This document shows positions 50,901-52,345 of a stretch of 64,000 nt of DNA, piece after piece. The position numbers and the translations under genes are program-made. The notes beneath the pieces were generated by a model. It did not search any database. It saw only the letters and a list, made by a program, of their open reading frames with translations, and was not told the DNA's origin. The number at the start of each line of letters is the position of its first letter. Within the stretch, counting starts at the first letter, position 1. Location of the stretch: NCBI GenBank assembly GCA_013407085.1, contig JACCGJ010005875.1, positions 1 to 64,000 on the forward strand, given 5' to 3'. This DNA is from Atriophallophorus winterbourni. Its lineage: Eukaryota > Platyhelminthes > Trematoda > Plagiorchiida > Microphallidae.

Positions 50901-51638
50901 GCTTCGCAAATCCACTTCTCATTAGCCGTAATTAAATCAATTTGTCTCGTATGATTTCACGATTCAATGTTTCAAATTAGTTTACGCATTTCACATTTCA
51001 TATGCACCTATTTGTCAAATAATAATTTCTGTAAAAAGAAATGATTGGCTCAAACACTTATCTGTCCATCTTGCAGGTCGTCGACAAAAAATATCATTAT
51101 TTTTAACTTTCCTAATATTTGGTTTTCCAAATAATATATATTACATCAGAAAACTGAAACACTTACCCAACAAAATTTTCTTCGCTCTCCATTGAACCTT
51201 TCCATGTTGATTCAGTACGACACATTGCATATTCACCGTACTTCCAAGTGGCACGGCGTACTGATCCAGAGGGAGTAGGTCGAAACACTGAATGCGGTTT
51301 TGTCGTTCCTCTGCTGTACATCGGGACGACTGTATCACTCGAGCAGCATCATCTGTAAGCAAAGTTGGGTCAAAATTTGGATCTGATAAAAGTGGATGCT
51401 GCGCGGATGAAGCGTTTCGACTAGCATCAGCATCAGCTAATTGTATGAAATGGGATGTTGTATACAGTTGATTGGCATTGTGCCTTGATTGTCGATACGG
51501 ACTAGAGAACCGTTCAATAGAATTTCTGGTGTTGGAGATTAAACGCGTTTTAGCGGTCTTTGTATTTGTCCCAGTACGTGCCTCTGATGAAAGTCCAATA
51601 AGGTAGAACAGCGCCGTAATACATATTATGTTTGCCAT
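2710..51638 (-). CDS. Nephrin/Sns-like Ig-superfamily adhesion receptor, 23-exon gene
   Basis: This is a single-pass cell-surface protein of about 2,000 residues, assembled by hand from 23 exons joined at GT-AG sites. Order: signal peptide (about 1-20), N-terminal linker, nine Ig-like domains (about 135-1220), one FN3 (about 1220-1306), membrane helix (about 1328-1354), then basic KRRRQR and a tail of about 650 residues. The first Ig domain has YDRSIPGYPRY, the signature of the nephrin/NEPH (IRM) family. Multiple Igs plus one membrane-proximal FN3 place it with nephrin, fly Sns/Hbs and worm SYG-2 rather than with NEPH/Kirre, which lack FN3. Family members act at the plasma membrane in trans-recognition (muscle fusion, filtration slits, synapse choice). 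The role in this animal is inference. Most introns are phase 1, typical of Ig genes. One junction (exon 20 to 21) is unresolved. Introns carry many retroelements. Confidence 0.9.
2953..3891 (-). other. Intron 22 (939 bp)
   Basis: AT-rich. A short stretch near 3.48-3.51 kb resembles part of the hammerhead repeat unit (AAGAGCATGCGGATC) but has no ribozyme core. Nothing else is recognised. Confidence 0.5.
3892..3983 (-). CDS. Exon 22: cytoplasmic tail mini-exon
   Basis: Acceptor TTTTGTACAG, donor GTAAGA; phase 1 to 0. It encodes HKTDTENGYDRELYAKELRR and IQYGHGPTAD, a charged helix-like stretch with two tyrosines. Too short to appear as an open frame. Joined to exons 21 and 23 it keeps the frame exactly. 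Confidence 0.85.
3984..5612 (-). other. Intron 21 (1.6 kb)
   Basis: AT-rich with no recognised repeat. The minus-strand open frames at 4752-4934 and 5031-5294 lack splice signals and family features and are taken as chance. Confidence 0.5.
5613..5943 (-). CDS. Exon 21: cytoplasmic tail, entry junction unresolved
   Basis: Acceptor AATTTCAG, donor GTAGGT; internally phase 0 to 1. It encodes PSKTLNAYSPKHLSHGILIT, basic and Ser/Arg-rich sequence (HYRSMVDLLRQNQSEQRTTT; SMNFYRRQSSAVIESPRP) and ends IKLSDTG. Exact phase continuity with exon 22 argues that it is truly coding, although its junction with exon 20 does not fit the strongest splice sites. It could be isoform-specific. Confidence 0.75.
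6144..6735 (-). CDS. Exon 20: cytoplasmic tail
   Basis: Acceptor TTCACATCAG, proposed donor GTATGT (leaves in phase 1). It encodes about 197 residues beginning SHPGSPISVNVRMSQGSS, including KVFATNSEQDKIEFSHRI and SNGLHDDIAYTFASDAAPLL, ending near HSTFDKTQ. No known domain. Its end is uncertain: exon 21 must be entered in phase 0, while this donor joined to the best exon-21 acceptor gives a TAG stop after TQP. A weaker donor (GTTATA, phase 2) joined to an acceptor 5 bases further in would keep the frame. Confidence 0.8.
7024..7034 (+). repeat. Target-site duplication, left copy
   Basis: ACTTTTAGGAA directly before the truncated 5' end of the RTE-like element; identical to the copy at 9075-9085. 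Confidence 0.85.
7035..9074 (+). mobile_element. 5'-truncated RTE/SR2-like non-LTR retrotransposon
   Basis: Lies in intron 19, antisense to the host gene. Boundaries are set by an 11-bp direct repeat on both sides. The 3' end is a short tandem tail (AAGTCAAGTAAGTCAAGTC) right after the stop codon, as is typical of RTE elements, which have almost no 3' UTR. The 5' endonuclease region is missing. The remaining sequence encodes the linker, reverse transcriptase and C-terminal region. The C-terminal wording (FVYLGSLVS, KSVLLYGSETW, GKRQVGRP) matches the RTE elements called SR2 in schistosomes. The split frame means it cannot move by itself. Confidence 0.88.
7116..9057 (+). pseudogene. Reverse transcriptase remnant of the RTE-like element
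   Basis: Reads in order: linker (KDKEWISSETWTLINSRRQL), frameshift in an A run near 7470, thumb-side motif (SLENGKAPGPGGIPPEA), frameshift in an A/G run near 7757, then the RT palm (NWRGIILLSV; LNFIDFEKAFDSVDRE; GVRQGCLLSP). The catalytic YADD is at 8287-8298. The C-terminal region continues to the TAA at 9055. Between about 8810 and 8870 a pair of compensating shifts displaces the usual KRRWIGHTLRK into another frame. RT polymerises cDNA at the target site; this copy is broken and lacks its nuclease. Confidence 0.88.
9075..9085 (+). repeat. Target-site duplication, right copy
   Basis: ACTTTTAGGAA directly after the tandem tail of the RTE-like element; identical to 7024-7034. The pair defines the pre-insertion intron sequence. 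Confidence 0.85.
9493..9932 (-). CDS. Exon 19: cytoplasmic tail
   Basis: Acceptor TTTACACAG, donor GTATGT; phase 1 to 0. It encodes a low-complexity, Ser/Asn/Pro/Tyr-rich tail segment (YIKADSFGTFSRVNNHPA; LEYYQNAARPLSPMYNLSQ; KPYTPMQATVHPRYNG). It has many Tyr and Pro sites that could recruit SH2/SH3 adaptors, as nephrin tails do with Nck; that role is inferred. No globular domain. Confidence 0.88.
10522..10928 (+). repeat. Family-1 hammerhead repeat array, 240-bp period
   Basis: A 240-bp unit (10561-10800) is followed by the first half of a second unit (10801 to about 10928). The unit runs from ATGCATGCAAATGAGC through a B-box-like GGATTCAAACCC (10595-10606), a hairpin (ACATAAG/CTCATGT region), and a hammerhead core at the unit end, then a TG run. 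On its left a 22-base arm (10522-10543) is the inverse of 10561-10582, forming a head-to-head junction. The organisation, short tandem units each carrying a ribozyme, matches animal retrozymes. Confidence 0.8.
10741..10780 (+). ncRNA. Hammerhead ribozyme, family 1, intact core
   Basis: CTGATGA at 10745, stem II GTGC-AAACA-GCAC, then GAAA, a minimal stem III (AC/GT enclosing CG), and cleavage triplet GTC with the predicted cut after 10774. Stem I pairs CTAT with GTGG (two wobbles). All invariant core bases of the CUGANGA...GAAA consensus are present. Type I topology with a very short stem III, as reported for Penelope-like and retrozyme hammerheads. Activity is not shown by sequence alone. Confidence 0.8.
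11869..12261 (-). CDS. Exon 18: membrane helix and start of cytoplasmic tail
   Basis: Acceptor CGTTCCAG, donor GTAAAC; phase 1 to 1. After a short stalk (FDKYSDSQLVPPLSSAGPS) comes the only membrane segment outside the signal peptide, starting AILVIAAACVFGIVILIINL and about 27 residues long. It is followed by the stop-transfer cluster KRRRQR, which orients the tail inside the cell. The first part of the tail has several tyrosines (NGYTMDP, DRYGLQ, NKYLAD, KNYEAD), possible phosphorylation sites as in nephrin relatives. No known adaptor motif could be named with confidence. Confidence 0.92.
12262..13121 (-). other. Intron 17 (860 bp)
   Basis: AT-rich intron between the FN3 and membrane exons, with no recognisable element. 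Confidence 0.6.
13122..13245 (-). CDS. Exon 17: end of FN3
   Basis: Acceptor AAACCAAG, donor GTGAGT; phase 0 to 1. It encodes FFFRLMPGLESGTEYLVSVN and SAHTDFITVRTKP, the E-F-G strands of FN3 with the conserved tyrosine of strand F. Upstream in-frame residues (ILDETK) also look FN3-like, but no AG precedes them before an in-frame stop. The exon start is therefore less certain than its body. Confidence 0.85.
13246..14836 (-). other. Intron 16 (1.6 kb)
   Basis: No recognised repeat or coding content. Antisense open frames near 13.95-14.18 kb have no family features. Confidence 0.5.
14837..14911 (-). CDS. Exon 16: 25-codon FN3 mini-exon
   Basis: Found by searching for the missing FN3 strands between exons 15 and 17. 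Acceptor GAATCACAG; phase 0 to 0. It encodes VRWKQATSPSMFKYADV and AANDNHHA. Nephrin-type FN3 domains have VRYR(x)nY(x)DV here, so the content fits exactly between TQTFQ and FFFRLMPGL. The donor I chose (GTGGAC) is weak. A later phase-1 donor GTGCGA at about 14819 is possible but would break phase with exon 17 as I set it. Confidence 0.75.
14912..15999. other. Left part of intron 15
   Basis: AT-rich sequence between FN3 mini-exon 16 and the CR1-like remnant; no element recognised. Confidence 0.5.
16000..17420 (-). pseudogene. CR1-like non-LTR retrotransposon remnant
   Basis: Lies in intron 15, same strand as the host gene. Broken reading frames give, in order on the minus strand: KRFCNLRNHDRTLVKEDRM, NHKLLYKIVNGRSRIKLGV, HSDQDTADALSTFRSIVF, ELCKLDEKKSFGSDKITAAV, NWIKNCLTDGHFQVRFGG with VTSGVPQ, and the C-terminal module (YRNLPFKKRT; FCRNYFWVRICFTWNILPE). 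This order is that of CR1/SR1-type elements. It has many stops and indels, and the catalytic YADD is not readable. Inactive. Confidence 0.75.
17421..18579. other. Rest of intron 15, left unassigned
   Basis: Could contain the upstream, more decayed part of the CR1-like remnant, but I could not read a nuclease motif. Short open frames at 17478-17720 and 17703-17912 are not recognisable. Confidence 0.35.
18580..18738 (-). CDS. Exon 15: end of Ig9, start of FN3
   Basis: Acceptor ATAATGCAG, donor GTGAGT; phase 0 to 0. It encodes AVNIKGEAMLEIQLSG (Ig9 G strand), then TPDVPLNLRLLNATTTTLHV and AWTQGFDGGLTQTFQ, the A-B-C strands of a fibronectin type III domain with its strand-B tryptophan. FN3 directly after the last Ig is diagnostic of the nephrin/Sns branch. 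Confidence 0.92.
18911..18970. repeat. TA-rich imperfect palindrome in intron 14
   Basis: Arms TGACTGAAAT (18911-18920) and ATTTCAGTCA (18961-18970) are perfect inverses around a TATATA/CATA-rich centre that is itself nearly self-complementary. The whole 60 bp can fold as one hairpin. It could be a miniature inverted-repeat relic or an expanded TA tract. Confidence 0.7.
19016..19296 (-). CDS. Exon 14: most of Ig9
   Basis: Acceptor TTGATTGCAG, donor GTAAAA after CAG; phase 1 to 0. It encodes VPTIIHLPRYTKAAGEQGSV, VTLTCLIRTEPTPRVAWLKN (B cysteine, C tryptophan) and ATLTLNDLRKSDFGVYHCQ (F-strand Tyr-x-Cys). Intron 14 after it is 277 bp and contains the TA-rich palindrome at 18911-18970. Confidence 0.92.
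19385..19480 (-). repeat. Family-1 hammerhead repeat fragment
   Basis: Minus strand reads TTCCTACCTGATGAGAGTAA then GCGGCACGAAATCGGTC. CUGAUGA and GAAA are present, but stem II beyond the first pair is mismatched and the 3' arm of stem I is lost. The rest of the fragment (TGGCTTACAAGCGCAAC in the plus sense) matches the family-1 body. Probably inactive. Confidence 0.6.
19776..20629 (+). repeat. Direct repeat A flanking the ribozyme array
   Basis: Begins TGTCTGTGGTTCAGTTTCC and ends ACAGCAATAA at the assembly gap. It aligns along its length with 21152-21930 (start TGTCTGTGGTTTAGTTTCC, end ACTGCAATAA), with scattered substitutions and some indels. No coding potential recognised. Confidence 0.8.
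20630..20649. other. Assembly gap (20 N)
   Basis: Twenty undetermined bases between direct repeat A and the first 243-bp ribozyme unit. Its position at the repeat edge means the true number of tandem units is unknown. Confidence 0.99.
20713..20756 (+). ncRNA. Hammerhead ribozyme, family 2, unit 1
   Basis: CTGACGA from 20719, stem II GGC-AAACA-GCC with a T-T mismatch at its base, GAAA, minimal stem III, and cleavage triplet GTA (predicted cut after 20748). Stem I CCAC/GTGG pairs perfectly, with a further C-G after one mismatch. Position 7 is C, which the consensus CUGANGA allows. The basal mismatch of stem II may lower activity. Confidence 0.75.
20956..20999 (+). ncRNA. Hammerhead ribozyme, family 2, unit 2
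   Basis: Identical core to the copy 243 bases upstream: CTGACGA from 20962, GGC-AAACA-GCC, GAAA, GTA with predicted cut after 20991. Cleavage at both sites of a tandem transcript would release a 243-nt monomer. Confidence 0.75.
21152..21930 (+). repeat. Direct repeat B flanking the ribozyme array
   Basis: Diverged copy of 19776-20629. It lacks a stretch of some tens of bases present in A (around the AAATTTTGCAAATTTTC region) and has many substitutions. Either a segmental duplication or the long flanking repeats of an unrecognised element. Confidence 0.8.
22385..22985 (+). pseudogene. CR1-like endonuclease domain remnant
   Basis: In intron 13, plus strand. Reads ETWLNPEIHHCELEVAGM, DVALYNDKIL, DCTISVIYRAPPA and, after frame changes, YNHVESNTRYRVADMPSMLD followed by PLGSSHHLVL. 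These are the APE-type nuclease motifs of CR1-like elements, ending with the SDH-like box (SSH here, so the catalytic Asp is changed). Internal stops show it is dead. In live elements this domain nicks the target DNA. Confidence 0.75.
22986..24529. other. Unassigned stretch between two CR1-like pieces
   Basis: About 1.5 kb, close to the spacing expected for a CR1 reverse transcriptase between the nuclease and C-terminal modules, but I could not read RT motifs. The minus-strand open frame at 23946-24212 is unrecognised. Confidence 0.35.
24530..24845 (+). pseudogene. CR1-like C-terminal remnant
   Basis: Reads RIAELNLFDFHYRQIRGDLI, LLYRIFHTPKHPLQDLF and, in another frame, KYFYSARVSFTWNSL. This is the conserved C-terminal module found after the RT domain in CR1/SR1-type elements. 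Same orientation as the nuclease remnant at 22.4-23.0 kb and possibly the same insertion. Confidence 0.75.
25263..25446 (-). CDS. Exon 13: second half of Ig8
   Basis: Follows an 89-bp intron, the shortest in the gene, with acceptor TTTTTGAATCAAG and donor GTACGT; phase 0 to 1. It encodes SNGVSNRAEKLSIECQQ, then STLIIHEVTRDDVGTYVCEV, a textbook E-F region with Tyr-x-Cys, and LSEPIRKRVHLIYP. A second extra cysteine (SIEC) may pair with the one at the end of exon 12. The acceptor dinucleotide context (AAG) is weaker than usual. Confidence 0.88.
25536..25738 (-). CDS. Exon 12: first half of Ig8
   Basis: Acceptor CGTTTCTAG, donor GTTGGT after CAG; phase 1 to 0. It encodes GPDILGSNEENITDFTGD, RALLHCEATANPAIGSQM (B cysteine), FTWYRYIPPPGWPQD and ends SPGIHCNQ, with an extra cysteine. 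It reads into a stop soon after the donor, which supports splicing there. Confidence 0.88.
25739..29520 (-). other. Intron 11 (3.8 kb)
   Basis: Mostly AT-rich sequence with no recognisable coding. One minus-strand copy of the third repeat family lies near 26.94-26.98 kb. No hammerhead core, tRNA or retroelement domain was seen here. Confidence 0.5.
26935..26980 (-). repeat. Third repeat family, fragment
   Basis: Minus strand gives CCTCCTTCGGTCGATGTCCG, the same block found at 50.1, 52.2 and 61.1 kb. Confidence 0.5.
29521..29772 (-). CDS. Exon 11: rest of cysteine-less Ig7-like domain
   Basis: Acceptor CATTCAG, donor GTAAGT; phase 1 to 1. It encodes QTLNLDLGPYSNPPLSSVAW, then GELLALQRVTRKQMGNYTVI and a G strand TEIFFLNVT. 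The Ig pattern (Trp of strand C, MGNYTV of strand F) is clear, yet both canonical cysteines are replaced (LNLDL for B, YTVIA for F). It may correspond to the segment called a spacer between Ig6 and Ig7 in vertebrate nephrin; that equation is inference. Confidence 0.9.
29773..30951 (-). other. Intron 10 (1.2 kb)
   Basis: Holds a 142-codon plus-strand open frame (30293-30721) that resembles no family I know and begins with a low-complexity Asn/Gln/Lys/Pro stretch. I treat it as chance. No other element is seen. Confidence 0.5.
30952..31167 (-). CDS. Exon 10: end of Ig6, start of Ig7-like domain
   Basis: Acceptor GGAACAG, donor GTTGGT (non-consensus at +3 but phase-consistent); phase 1 to 1. 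It encodes DEKPSKGAAGGLHAHSRLWL and DWKYHMDYVECRTENLEYG (Ig6 F-strand cysteine), then FPPKFLGIQNRKSFVIREG, opening the next domain. Continuity with exon 11 (REG then QTLNLDL) is exact. Confidence 0.9.
31168..32611 (-). other. Intron 9 (1.4 kb)
   Basis: AT-rich intron inside Ig6 with no recognised repeat or RNA gene. Confidence 0.5.
32612..32913 (-). CDS. Exon 9: end of Ig5 and first half of Ig6
   Basis: Acceptor CCTTTCAG, donor GTAAGC; phase 2 to 1. It completes Ig5 with CVATNAATDLNG, then opens Ig6 at FPPQRVSVSFHGQ with B cysteine (LVIDCQAD) and tryptophan pair (ISWWHYRCGP). Two additional cysteines (HYRCGP and GSKCKS) lie in an acidic insert and may form an extra disulfide. The insert makes Ig6 longer than a typical C2 domain. 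Confidence 0.92.
33053..33158 (-). CDS. Exon 8: middle of Ig5
   Basis: Acceptor ATTTTAG, donor GTAAGT; enters in phase 1 and leaves in phase 2. It encodes DKSPLTSQEDVVVMGRQSSL, then RIRIVPQKHDNGAHY, the E-F region of Ig5. It is too short to stand out as an open frame and was found by searching between exons 7 and 9. Phase and domain continuity both support it. The following intron is only 139 bp. Confidence 0.9.
33159..34050 (-). other. Intron 7 (892 bp)
   Basis: AT-rich intron inside Ig5 with no recognisable element. Confidence 0.6.
34051..34176 (-). CDS. Exon 7: first part of Ig5
   Basis: Acceptor ATCAACAG, donor GTGAGT; phase 1 to 1. It encodes PPEKPVITGYENMKPVKMA, then LELKCISSGGNPPPNLTWYR with B cysteine and C tryptophan. 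Confidence 0.92.
34177..36494 (-). other. Intron 6 (2.3 kb)
   Basis: No repeat family listed here could be recognised inside. The 75-codon plus-strand open frame at 35442-35669 has no family resemblance. Otherwise AT-rich unique-looking sequence. Confidence 0.5.
36495..36866 (-). CDS. Exon 6: complete Ig4
   Basis: Acceptor CCCCTCAG, donor GTAAGT; phase 1 to 1. It encodes PPANVTIEVEGD, then KTLICRTSPYFRQANIKWIW (B cysteine, C tryptophan) and DRSYVDCRVWGEGDTR (F cysteine), ending VRLDII. A complete Ig domain in one exon. Confidence 0.92.
36867..37494 (-). other. Intron 5 (628 bp)
   Basis: AT-rich, with no recognisable element. Short open frames on the minus strand (37212-37448) lie in frame with nothing and are not conserved-looking. 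Confidence 0.6.
37495..37953 (-). CDS. Exon 5: complete Ig3 with a large insert
   Basis: Acceptor ATTTTAG, donor GTGAGT; phase 1 to 1, so the exon is a shuffle-ready Ig unit. It starts PPGPPRILSPKNNHDYLEG, has the B cysteine in LRAVCTASPPG, Trp in FWRWL, and the F cysteine in AAKLVCETGHP. About 65 residues between the C and E strands (Gly, Ser, Asp and His-rich, starting near IEDTPPGHVIGLGG) have no counterpart in a normal C2 domain. This insert is a lineage feature or an unprocessed small intron; the frame stays open throughout. Confidence 0.9.
38246..38434 (-). CDS. Exon 4: second half of Ig2
   Basis: Acceptor TTTTCAG, donor GTGAGT; phase 1 to 1. It encodes VYWSKLSP and then DESRLSLIKAGLKDGDQLTC, the E-F region with the F-strand cysteine, and TTMVTIRIH as the G strand. 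The Ig2 F strand reads QLTCSV rather than the usual Tyr-x-Cys, which is also common in nephrin-type Ig2 domains. The 292-bp intron after it has nothing notable. Confidence 0.9.
38435..39120 (-). other. Intron 3 (686 bp)
   Basis: AT-rich intron between the two halves of Ig2. Open frames on the plus strand have no recognisable content. No repeat or RNA gene seen. Confidence 0.6.
39121..39333 (-). CDS. Exon 3: first half of Ig2
   Basis: The acceptor follows a T-rich tract (TTTTTTCAG); donor GTGCGT; phase 1 to 1. It encodes PTLPRILYPDIPPPDNQ and then ITVLCVSTGGSPAPVFTWIL, the B-strand cysteine and C-strand tryptophan of a C2-type Ig domain. Proline-rich linkers such as this are usual between Ig1 and Ig2 in nephrin relatives. 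Confidence 0.9.
39334..42463 (-). other. Intron 2 (3.1 kb)
   Basis: Contains a decayed hammerhead-type repeat on the minus strand at 41.03-41.21 kb. A 97-codon plus-strand open frame at 40035-40328 ends in a charged, coiled-coil-like stretch (KRMEELRQQTED). It could be a retroelement gag remnant but I cannot assign it. Nothing else is recognised. Confidence 0.5.
41030..41215 (-). repeat. Decayed family-1 hammerhead repeat
   Basis: Contains ATGCATGCAAATGAGC-like sequence on the minus strand and a damaged core (CGATTAGTGCATACTG, then CTCGATACCCGTCGTGG). Invariant CUGAUGA and GAAA are both altered, so it is inactive. Confidence 0.6.
42464..42649 (-). CDS. Exon 2: second half of Ig1
   Basis: Acceptor CACCTAG, donor GTGGCT; phase 1 to phase 1. 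It encodes GYDRSIPGYPRYRIIGD, the conserved IRM-family stretch at the Ig1 face used for homo- and heterophilic contact in this family. EHTLQIMDVQLDDAGEYECQV follows, with the F-strand Tyr-x-Cys. Together with exon 1 it makes one complete V-like Ig domain. This exon is the strongest evidence for the family assignment. Confidence 0.93.
45330..45680 (+). repeat. Family-1 hammerhead repeat, tandem, 233-bp period
   Basis: Repeat landmark ATGCATGC/ATGCATGG occurs at 45416 and 45649. The unit carries a perfect B-box-like GGTTCAAACCC (45450-45460). Two damaged ribozyme cores: CTCATGAG...CGAATGC (45360-45392) and CTGATGAG...CTTAACAGGTCG (45598-45630). The second keeps CUGAUGAG but loses GAAA. Confidence 0.7.
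48085..48200 (+). repeat. Family-2 repeat body without ribozyme core
   Basis: TTTTGGTCATCCATAAGCGC, then the hairpin GAATCAC-TTT-GTGATT and CCTATATAA match the 3' half of the 243-bp unit. Just left, GCTCACATCCCC is in inverse orientation, so this is a rearranged copy. Confidence 0.6.
49738..49815 (-). repeat. Decayed family-2 hammerhead repeat
   Basis: Minus strand reads TCTTCACATGATGACGGCC then AGAAACCAAAAGTAATGTG; the core is damaged (ATGATGA, no GGT triplet). Confidence 0.5.
50083..50160 (+). repeat. Third repeat family, copy
   Basis: CTCCTTCGGTCGATGTCTAC followed by a block similar to that at 52.2 kb (CACATCACAAGCGCATCATG). Confidence 0.5.
51167..51638 (-). CDS. Exon 1: signal peptide, linker, start of Ig1
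   Basis: The ATG at 51638 opens MANIICITALFYLIGLSSEA, a good signal peptide. A linker of about 110 residues, rich in polar residues and with no recognised domain, follows. The exon then enters Ig1 with the B-strand cysteine (NMQCVVLNQHG) and the C-strand tryptophan (VQWRAKK). It ends after TTG TTG G with donor GTAAGT, phase 1. The linker before Ig1 is longer than usual for the family. Any 5' untranslated exon upstream is not visible. Confidence 0.85.
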
Positions 51639-52182
51639 AGATACTTATTCCGTTTCAAGGTCAGCGTGACGAAAACATCATGTCTTTTCACCAATGACTA
51701 ACAAATCTAATGTCAACTCTGAACAGCTTGCTAGTATTGCTCAAAAACAGCGCAAAATATATATCAACCAATGAGCTTGCGCTCATATCGGCTGAGAGTT
51801 AGCCAATTACGACAGTGGAGTACTAATCAACTCGGGCAAACTTTGCTCTAAAATATGTCGAGAATTAAAAACGCAAAAAAAAACACCAGCCTTGATGTAA
51901 GATTGTTGATTCGATTGTGTCTGGATAAATTCCAAATAGAACGGGAATGCTCTTGCTTTTTGAAAATTTAATTGAGTTTTTTAAAAGTTGGCAGTAATTT
52001 TTAAGCGTGAAATTTGAATCAAATATGGAATTATGGAGTATATTTTCAAATTAAACCCAAGGAAAACACGAAAGATATTTATTAGACAAATTATCAAAAT
52101 TGATGAGATATTATTTCATAACTTAGACAAAACGTTGGTACATACATACTTAACTAACATCTTCATAGATTAATTTATGATG

Positions 52183-52345
52183 TTGTTGTTGTTGGCCACC
52201 TTCGGTCGATGTCGATCATGGATGTACATCACAATCTCATGAATTTTCATGTTCTACATATAGTATACATACAGTATATAGAATCATGAGCCTAGTATTG
52301 GTTCGAATCCAACGGAGCTAAGACGTCAGTCTTTTTTGAAGGAGG
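52183..52345 (+). repeat. Third repeat family with a Pol III B box
   Basis: Starts in a GTT run, then GGCCACCTTCGGTCGATGTC. A perfect tRNA-type B box GGTTCGAATCC lies at 52300-52310. I could not find a convincing A box, and the flanks do not fold as a tRNA. Probably a SINE-like element. Confidence 0.55.

Larger units (their letters stand above)
42650..51166 (-). other. Intron 1 (8.5 kb)
   Basis: The first and longest intron. It contains hammerhead-type repeats at 45.33-45.68 kb and 49.74-49.81 kb, a related repeat at 48.09-48.20 kb, and a copy of the third repeat family at 50.08-50.16 kb. An AT-rich triplet-like run lies near 48.02-48.08 kb. Open frames here (for example 46544-46816 plus, 43724-44008 plus) resemble no family I know and are AT-rich; I do not call them genes. 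Long first introns often hold enhancers, but nothing specific is visible. Confidence 0.6.

Noticed and set aside
51750..51772. Inverted CCAAT and TATATATA upstream of the start codon
   Set aside because: In sequence this AT-rich these motifs are expected by chance, and the transcription start is unknown.
52300..52310. tRNA gene suggested by a perfect B box
   Set aside because: Flanking sequence does not fold into a cloverleaf and no acceptor stem or A box was found.
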